Shown here: positions 1 through 5,283 of the stretch, piece after piece
How the letters are laid out: the number at the start of each line of letters is the position of its first letter
How positions within the stretch are numbered: the stretch's first letter is position 1
Origin: Euryarchaeota archaeon UBA226
GTDB taxonomy: Archaea > Thermoplasmatota > Poseidoniia > Poseidoniales > Poseidoniaceae
Reading direction: 5' to 3'
Length of the DNA stretch: 5,283 bases
Assembly: GCA_002505935.1 (NCBI GenBank)
Contig: DAWL01000094.1
Coordinates: 1-5,283, forward strand
The notes under the pieces: generated by a model
Told to the model about the DNA's origin: nothing
Seen by the model: the letters and a program-made list of their open reading frames with translations, nothing else
Database searches by the model: none
Position numbers and translations under genes: made by a program

Positions 1-3000
1 AGCAGGAGCGGGGCTAGGGGCCGCAGGTTGGGCAGGTAATGCGGCTGACATATCAGGTGGTGGCGGGGTGCTTCCCGGTAGTGCGGCCTGCATATTGGGG
101 GGTGGGGGAGCAGGTAAAGCCGCCTGCATATTCGGTGCAGGAACAGCAGCAGATTCCGGAGTTAGTGGAGGTAACTCCTTGCTTGCAGATAGGTCCTGCA
201 TGACATCGCTGGTCTGATCCAATCCTTCTTCATCATCAGGCCGTATCGAATCACGGTACAATACCATCATCCAAATCCCATAAATCGCACAACCTAGAGC
301 TACAAGATAAAGCAGTACACTAAGGCCTGAATCACTCACCTGTTGAGCCAATGCATCACCATCTCGCATCACATCATCACTGATGAATAGAGGAGTTGTA
401 CTCTTCCTGTCAAGTTCGAACCCTTGATCGAATTCACGCACTCTGAACTCAAGAGCACCCTCTGCATCGTCAGGAACACTGAATGGCAAAATAACATGTA
501 ACTCACTTTCACCCTTGACAGTAGCATTCCGCTGAGATACCTCAATCCAATCACCAGCAATATTTTGCTCTAGAACAAACCTGAGTTCACCAATCATCGG
601 TACCGTGTTGAATCCGTGCACCTCCAAATGAACAGCGTCGCCTGGAGCCGGACTAGGATCGCTCCAAACCATGGTCGTGTCTTCAGCCATCAAGTCCAAA
701 ACAGGACCGGTACGAATGAATGAAAATGATGCAACTGGTTGGGACTCAGTATTTCCAGTAGCATCGAATGGATTACCACTAGCATCAGCCCCGGTCACCC
801 ATACGTCTAGAGTGTATGTGGGTAGCACTTGAGTTGCACCTGAATCACTGATATCAAATATTGCCGACCAAAATACCTCGCCATCAACATCCAAGCCTTC
901 TGACAATGGAAGACTGCCTCTGCTGACCTCGCTAGCCCCAGCCCTCAACAGATAATGCATGGTAGGATATGTGTCAAGATCAAAGCCGTGGTCATCGCTG
1001 GTCGACAAAACCACTTGGGCTTCTGAAATACTGGACAGGGGTATACTCTCTCCATCGATAACCCCAGAGATTGAAATTCCATCGATAACAGGCCTTCCAT
1101 TATCGACGATGAAACGTAGTCTCACATCCTCAGTGGTTTCATCAGTTGCTAAGCCTGGCATTTCCTCCATGGTCGCCCATAGATCCAATCGACCACTGCG
1201 GACTTCAGGAACCAACATATCGAGTGAGAAGTATCCTCCTTCCCTAGGAGTAGTTCTCCATTGATGTTCCAAATCCCCTAGAACAATATCGAATGAGCCA
1301 GCAGGAGCAGGGGTAGAATCTTCACTGAATAGAACTCTTCCAGAGAACCTTAACGCTTGACCTGAACCAATCAATGAGGTAGTTTCATCTCCATGATAAT
1401 GGTCCATTCCATTACGCAATTCTACAGCTTTGATGTGTCCTTGTTCAAGGTCAAAGCGGAGGTCATTGTCTAAACTCCACAAGTCATTACCCATTCCAAT
1501 TCGTGCCTCGTGGCAGGGGACACTAAGGTCTAGACCACAAGCACGATCGGTAACCTCCATCTTTGGAATGAAGAACGATTCTCCATTAGTATCCCACTTC
1601 TCAGGGAATGACCATGTCAATTGGAAGCGGATGTTAATGAATACGCGAGAGGAATTCTCAGGATCTTCAGCGATGACGCTGTACAGATTACTTACTGCAA
1701 GTCCAGCTCCACCAGAACTCAATTCCATATCCGGTTGACCCATTTCGCCTTCCATTATCTCAACGGTAATCATCGTCTCATCATCATCGAAATCTCCGGC
1801 CAGAGCCAAACGTACCCTCTGTATATCATCCCAACCATTCATGTCACCCAACTGTAGAACAAGATTGTATGGAATACCAGGATGAAGCGGAGATTTGTCA
1901 TTATGTCCGACAATGGTAGAATTTTCCGGATTCAACTCAGGTTCAAACTCTTCACGGATTGAATAGGTCACTAGTGAAGCATCCCAATCAGGTGCGTTCT
2001 CTCCAATATTCCAACCGCAATTAGAGGGAGAATCCGGACACACTGTCGAACCACCCATTGCGACTTGATTGCCTTGGCCATCAGAACCACTCACATAGAA
2101 TGTGACAACCTCTCCATGCACCAGCATGCTATCTTCCAATTGCCCTTCAAAGATGTTTATTCCCCCAGCTTTAACTTCGGGAGAAGTAAGTGTCATGGTT
2201 CGGTACTCCAAAGGTTCAGGAAGACCATTGAAATTTGTATCAGAGCATTTTTCATGTCTAGACTTACAACCTAGCCAATAGTGCAAATCGATTCTCGTTG
2301 GAGGATCTACACTATCCTGTATCACGATCTCAATCGACTGGTCAGGACTACCCTTGTGAACTTCCGAACCATCCTCAGGAGTCGCATAAACCAATAATGG
2401 ACTGTTCCCATCCAATACTACTCTTAGCGTATTGTAATCAGGATTTGCATAATTTGAACCATTGGCTGTGTTGATTGCAGATATCTGGAATAACATTCCA
2501 CCGGGAGTGGATTCCATTGGTGCAATCAGTGTTATGCTGTATTCTCCGTGTGAGGGATTAGGCTCCTCATGCAAGACTACTGGGGCTCCGATAGGGTCTC
2601 CATCTTGAGTCAAATTCTGACCACTTATCTGAATCGTGAATTCACCCGCCTTAGGGGAAATGGAAGTACCCTCGAAATGTATTCCACCAGAGAAAGTCAT
2701 GTTCTCACCACCTCTCATCCAATCATGATTCAGTAACTCTCGTTCGTTAGCATCGAATACGCGAAGACCGTCCAATTGGATATCATTCTCCACCCTGAGA
2801 TCGAGTGCCTCAGTCTGCCACGAAGTAACCGCTCTTCCGATGTCATCATCAACTGTCACTCTGGCCTGCATGTCAATCTCGTCATTCCAAGTCCAATTCA
2901 CCTTGACTGGAATTCTCAGGGTACGGACTCCATACTGATTCTCAACCGATGTACAATTACCATCATCAAACTGCACAATACCTGATGCGTCATCCAATGT

Positions 3001-5283
3001 TTGGCAAGTATCTCCCAATTGCCACTTCAAACTAGGCGAATCACCGTGGCTGTTCTCGAGTTCTACGACCACGCTCATGATGCGTTCAGCCTCGTCTCCT
3101 TTGGCTACCCTTACTTCCAGTGTCCTCCATTCATCATCTGGAGCAAGAGTGCCACCATCTAGTGAAGCATCCAAAACGCGCGTCTTCATTCGGTAAGATA
3201 AATCGAGATTGGTCATTTTCACCCTACCTGATTCCGCTGCTTTCACAGCAATAGGGATGTCAACTGAGCCAATTCCGTTGGAAGGAATATGCTGGTTGAA
3301 AGCATCAACCATCGTTGGCTGAATTGAGACATCTTGACCAACTACAGAATCATCGCTAGCGATAACAGATATTCCCTGCGAGAGGAAGGTCAAACCCCTC
3401 CAATCCCATGTGGTGTCATCCCCAATATCGAGTTGTACCTTATTCGGGAATGCCTCAAGGTATCTGAGGACGAATTGGTCTAGTTTGGGAGTAATACTAC
3501 TGTTGGTAGTTTCCATCTGTATACTGTACCTGAGTTGGCTTCCATTGGAGGTAAACGACCAATCCGTGTTATTCGGAACCTCATCCCAATCGCTTCCATT
3601 ATTGTTTGAAACGAACACTTTCATCTCTGTTCCAGATGGCACATCAGCAGACCAAACTGGCTTTACCAGACCAATTTCAGTTCCAGTAGGGAATGAAGGT
3701 GAAGTCCATGATCCAGTGCTGGCATAAGCCTCAGCATATTGTAAATCAACCCACCAAGATACTGCACTTGAGCCAATCAACTGTGCTTTCCATCTCAGTA
3801 CCTTTCCGGGATGTGATAGGTGCAAGGTAACATTGCTCTCAACCGCCTGCCAATGTGTGCCATTGTCTGCGCTTATCCAATAATCAACTCTATCCCCAGT
3901 CGAAGGTGCTGACCAATGTGTCTCCATATTTACTGCAAGAATTTCTTCATCGGTATTCAGTGGTTCGGAAAGCCATGTCGAGGTTCCGGGAGTTGTCGTG
4001 GAAGAATACGGAATACCTGAACCAAATTGGCGATAGTATAGAGTGGATCCACCCCATGTATAGTATCCACAATCCAAAGTGTGCAACCGTTGTCCATCGT
4101 AGTACATTCCATAACCCAGTTGATTGATATTCCTAATACCAGATTGTCCAGTCAAGAGGTTTGAAGACGGACTTACCGCCCAGGCATTGAGGACATCTGT
4201 CGTTGACCATGAACTGGTTCCTTTCTTACAACGCATCCAAAACATGTCACCATGAACAGCTAGACCTCTAACAAAACCACCTGCCTTGCCGCAGTCCAAA
4301 GTACCACTACTTGGCGAAGAGAACGTGTATATCGTGGAGCCACGATCAAATTGACCCCCTCCAAGGAATTCGTAAGATACCAACTTGCGTTGAGTTCCAT
4401 GTACTACCCAAATTTTGTCATTCACTCGATCATAGCCAATGCCTGTATACTCACTTAACTGTGGTGAGATATCATAGGAATCCAAACACTTCCAAACGTC
4501 ATCATAACGGACGTCTATCTCGAGTACGCGATGGTGCTGTACTGGGGCCGAAGAACCGTAATGGTAACGATATGTAGAGAATATACCGTACAACTTCTCA
4601 TCGGGAGTGACTGTCCAATCCCTGAATCCATAGGCAGCATAGTAGGTGCTCGAAGGATTGGAAGGTAAGGTGCAACTACCTTGTTCAAGAGTAAGGGTTG
4701 ATTCGACGCTTCCATTGTTGGGCCATAGGCGCTTAATCATCTTCTCGAAACTTGTACCACTCCAAGTAGACATGAATAACCAACCGTGGTGCTTCAACAA
4801 AGCTCCTTGTCCTTGAGACATGAAATTGCTACTGGAAACCTGAGATTGAGGATTGAACCTCCCCTCCGAAGTATTTCCAGTATGGGGTTGTCGCAATGCG
4901 TAAGAACCATCATCCAACCAAGCGCTGTTATTGGCATCGAGTTCATCTTGCGGCGGATGGCTATACAGAATATCATTATCTGAGGACAAACCAAGTGTCA
5001 ATTCATCAGAACGTGAATCGGTTGAGATCGCCTCACCTTCCATCCAATCCGATCTATCAATTGCATCGACCTGAGACCATCCAGTAGCTGATGCACCTTG
5101 TAGTGTCATCTCGACATCGATGACTTCTGCACCCTTTGGCACCGAGATCTTGTTGGTAGCATCCGCTCCTGCTCCTTGGTACAATGCAGTCGCTTCAACA
5201 TCACCTCCTGTGAACGTGTAGATATGGCGGACTGAACCACCGCCTGCTGAAGCATTTGGCAATAGCGAAACCATCGGCATAGT
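1..5283 (-). CDS. Giant secreted, membrane-anchored multidomain surface protein (partial at both ends)
   Basis: I translated the reverse complement line by line: all 1,761 codons from base 5283 to base 1 are open in one frame. No start codon can be assigned. The ATG at 5278-5280 would leave too short a signal sequence, so translation most likely begins a few tens of codons beyond base 5283. The stop lies beyond base 1. The layout is signal-peptide end, N-terminal beta module, propeller-like region, two tandem beta-sandwich modules, a duplicated Ig-like unit, one transmembrane helix and a Pro/Ala-rich tail. The ectodomain is acidic, carries 17 N-X-S/T sequons and has 13 cysteines, eight of them in close pairs, all consistent with life outside the membrane. 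No catalytic motif was recognised. By style it resembles large surface proteins of marine Group II archaea (Poseidoniales). An adhesion or polymer-binding role is inference only. I am certain it is coding, fairly sure of the topology, and do not know its function. Confidence 0.95.
34..54 (-). repeat. Tail repeat 3, DMSAALP
   Basis: Residues 1744-1750 are a variant copy with Asp for Asn and Ser for Gln; the M-x-A-A-L-P core is unchanged. It follows a GSTPPPP linker and precedes an Ala/Pro stretch that runs off the window. Confidence 0.7.
76..96 (-). repeat. Tail repeat 2, NMQAALP
   Basis: Residues 1730-1736 are identical at protein level to the first copy but differ at third codon positions. 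A four-proline linker separates the two. The third copy starts 14 residues later. Confidence 0.75.
112..132 (-). repeat. Tail repeat 1, NMQAALP
   Basis: Residues 1718-1724 are the first of three heptads in the Pro-rich tail. The next copy begins 12 residues later. The copies use different synonymous codons, which indicates that the peptide rather than the DNA is being kept. Confidence 0.75.
256..324 (-). other. C-terminal transmembrane anchor helix
   Basis: Residues 1654-1676 (LSVLLYLVALGCAIYGIWMM plus VLY) form an uninterrupted hydrophobic stretch of about 23 residues without charge, long enough to span a membrane. It is the only such segment in the window apart from the signal-peptide remnant. 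An acidic stalk precedes it and Arg residues follow it (YRDSIR), so the positive-inside rule places the tail in the cytoplasm. Confidence 0.9.
361..720 (-). other. Membrane-proximal Ig-like domain
   Basis: Residues 1522-1641 begin FIRTGPVLDL and have the alternating strands of an Ig-like or CARDB-like sandwich: DAVHLEVHGFN, GELRFVLEQN with WIEVS, ELHVILPFSVP and ALEFRVREFD. The segment ends in a polar, acidic stalk (SSDDVMRDGDALAQQVSDSG) just before the membrane helix. It has one sequon (N1586) and no cysteine. It belongs to neither copy of the large repeat. Confidence 0.55.
739..1872 (-). repeat. Large internal repeat, copy B (Ig-like domains)
   Basis: Residues 1138-1515 repeat copy A in the same order: YNLVLQLGDMNGWDD, IRFQLTWSF, LRFSGRVLFSED, AGSFDIVLGD, YFSLDMLVPE, LRFIVDNGRPVI, MHYLLRAG, and a closing VWVTGADASGNPF. 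Copy B is about 15 residues longer, partly from an insertion carrying C1249 and C1257. It lacks counterparts of the C1006/C1013 pair and of the calcium-loop-like segment of copy A. Divergence is high at protein level and no DNA-level repeat is visible, so the duplication is old. Confidence 0.6.
2041..3129 (-). repeat. Large internal repeat, copy A (Ig-like domains)
   Basis: Residues 719-1081 are the first of two diverged protein-level copies. Landmarks in order: TLEVRVAKG, IPVKVNWTW, a strand pair ending MTFSGGIHFEG, an AGEFTI strand, YSITLIAP, LRVVLDGNSPLL, LHYWLGC, and a closing FYVSGSDGQGNQV. The end matches the 'D-x-x-G-N' finish of many Ig-like surface domains. Probable disulphides are C760-C777 and C1006-C1013. 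A possible calcium loop follows C1013. It probably contains three or four beta-sandwich domains. No ligand is predicted. Confidence 0.6.
2215..2241 (-). other. Possible calcium-binding loop (D-x-N-x-N-G-x-x-E)
   Basis: Residues 1015-1023 read DTNFNGLPE, with oxygen ligands at loop positions 1, 3, 5 and 9 and glycine at position 6. This matches the spacing of EF-hand, dockerin and thrombospondin-type-3 calcium loops, with Asn in place of the usual Asp at position 5. It sits immediately after the C1006-C1013 pair, at an exposed turn of copy A. No second helix of an EF-hand is present, so a stand-alone loop is more likely. Confidence 0.45.
3130..3456 (-). other. LDIG-DW type beta module
   Basis: Residues 610-718 start with KVQLDIGDDTTWDWRG and run through a conserved-looking strand pair (VDIPIAVKAAESGRV followed by KMTNLDLSYRM). 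An LDxG...DW opening followed by a 'V-x-I-P-x-x-V ... G-x-V-x-M/L-x-x-L-x-L-x-Y' closure is a layout I associate with beta-sandwich repeats in archaeal surface proteins; this was not checked against a database. It leads directly into the first copy of the large duplicated unit. Confidence 0.45.
3457..3720 (-). other. Beta-sandwich module 2 of a tandem pair
   Basis: Residues 522-609 repeat the layout of the preceding module: WSADVPSGTEMKVFVSNNNG corresponds to WSAPSTGDRVDYWISADNG, and LRYSIQMETTNSSITPKLD with a closing FVLRYLE corresponds to LRWKAQLIGSSAVSWWVD. Four N-glycosylation sequons (N562, N571, N580, N594) fall within 33 residues, the densest cluster in the protein. It is probably a carbohydrate- or protein-binding sandwich; this is inferred from fold style only. 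Confidence 0.55.
3721..4005 (-). other. Beta-sandwich module 1 of a tandem pair
   Basis: Residues 427-521 begin with a Ser/Thr-rich linker (SSTTTPGTSTW), then form a beta-sandwich with the pattern VDYWISADNGTHW, VLRWKAQL and WWVDLQY. The order of strands (a 'W-S-A' strand, a 'V-S-x-D/N-N-G-x-x-W' strand, then 'L-R-W/Y') repeats in the next module, so the two are probably paralogous. Such modules resemble the discoidin/galactose-binding-like sandwiches common in archaeal and bacterial surface proteins; the exact family is not established. Sequons lie at N473 and N484. Confidence 0.55.
4021..4980 (-). other. Beta-propeller-like domain, about six blades
   Basis: Residues 102-421 show a recurring blade core: a polar turn (Asp, Asn, His, Gly), then a hydrophobic-aromatic strand, then a second strand. 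The cores start near residues 102 (NDILYS), 165 (HHGWLFMS), 228 (DEKLYGIF), 288 (NDKIWVVHG), 344 (HGDMFWM) and 396 (DGQRLHTLD). Their spacing of 63, 63, 60, 56 and 52 residues matches propeller blades. The first core is the least convincing. Five cysteines (204, 266, 331, 352, 405) are the only ones in the N-terminal 700 residues. Many Tyr, Trp and His residues would line loops and could form a ligand surface. No quinoprotein, kelch or WD signature is evident, so the family is unassigned. Confidence 0.55.
4981..5244 (-). other. N-terminal beta-rich module of the surface protein
   Basis: Residues 14-101 form the start of the mature protein. The segment alternates hydrophobic and polar residues (HIYTFTGG, ATALYQGAGAD, KISVPKGAEVIDVEMTLQG), as in a beta-sandwich, followed by a Ser/Asp-rich stretch (SDWMEGEAISTDSRSDE) leading into the propeller-like region. 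It contains no cysteine. I do not assign it to a named family; its position suggests a cap or linker before the propeller. Confidence 0.5.
5245..5283 (-). other. C-terminal end of a Sec-type signal peptide
   Basis: Residues 1-13 (MPMVSLLPNASA after one Thr) are a short hydrophobic stretch ending in A-S-A followed by GGGS. This is a classic small-x-small signal peptidase site before a glycine-rich start of the mature chain. The positively charged n-region and most of the hydrophobic core are missing, so they must lie beyond the window edge. The predicted cleavage is after residue 13. Confidence 0.7.

Larger units (their letters stand above)
1..255 (-). other. Cytoplasmic tail, acidic then Pro/Ala-rich (continues past the window)
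   Basis: Residues 1677-1761 follow the membrane helix. The first part is acidic (RPDDEEGLDQTSDVMQD). From about residue 1702 the chain is dominated by Pro and Ala, including a run of four prolines, and carries three short repeats. It should be disordered. It runs to the window edge with PAPA and no stop, so a further domain or motif may follow. A role in binding a cytoplasmic partner is inference. Confidence 0.75.

Noticed and set aside
97..108. Possible frameshift at the C-run in the tail
   Set aside because: The same M-x-A-A-L-P motif is read in the same frame on both sides of the run, so the frame is intact.
64..113. G-rich tract on the plus strand (G6-T-G5), possible G-quadruplex
   Set aside because: It simply encodes proline codons on the minus strand, and there are not four properly spaced runs of three or more G.
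959..1264. Plus-strand open frame of 101 codons
   Set aside because: It lies wholly antisense to the long minus-strand frame, its protein is rich in Ser/Arg/Pro without domain character, and no ribosome binding site was evident.
1430..1857. Two overlapping plus-strand open frames (102 and 78 codons)
   Set aside because: Both are antisense shadows of copy B of the large repeat, overlap each other in different frames, and lack recognisable protein features.
3410..3727. Plus-strand open frame of 105 codons with a hydrophobic stretch
   Set aside because: The apparent hydrophobic segment arises from the complement of the polar, Asn/Glu/Lys-rich sandwich modules; it is antisense to coding sequence and has no supporting context.
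4515..4994. Minus-strand open frames in other phases (66 codons each)
   Set aside because: They overlap the propeller coding region out of frame; the long frame shows clear domain structure here and the short ones do not.
5278..5280. ATG near the window edge as the true start codon
   Set aside because: Starting here would leave about 12 residues before the A-S-A site with no charged n-region, too short for a functional signal peptide; the real start is most likely further upstream.

Overview
The window appears to be one continuous stretch of a single very large protein gene on the minus strand. Reading the reverse complement from base 5283 down to base 1 gives 1,761 codons in one frame with no stop. 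The gene is open at both window edges, so its extreme N-terminus (start codon and most of the signal peptide) and its last C-terminal codons lie outside. No other gene, RNA gene, mobile element, CRISPR array or intergenic region could be supported.

The protein reads as a giant secreted, membrane-anchored surface protein. In order (residue numbers count from base 5283) it has: the end of a signal peptide with an A-S-A cleavage site (1-13); an N-terminal beta-rich module (14-101); a beta-propeller-like region with six evenly spaced blade cores (102-421); two tandem beta-sandwich modules (427-521, 522-609); a short LDIG...DW module (610-718); two diverged copies of a unit of about 360-380 residues made of Ig-like domains (719-1081 and 1138-1515); a last Ig-like domain (1522-1641); one transmembrane helix (about 1654-1676); and an acidic, then proline/alanine-rich tail with three copies of the motif [ND]M[QS]AALP. 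The topology would be type I: about 1,640 residues outside the cell and about 85 inside.

Organism: acidic composition, a giant multidomain surface protein with a C-terminal anchor, many N-glycosylation sequons, moderate GC and a Pro/Ala-rich tail with NMQAALP-like repeats together resemble the large surface proteins of marine planktonic archaea of the Candidatus Poseidoniales (Marine Group II). This is recognition by style, not a database result; another marine archaeal or bacterial lineage cannot be excluded. The ligand and biological role are unknown. The architecture suggests adhesion or binding of extracellular polymers, with the tail available for contacts inside the cell.
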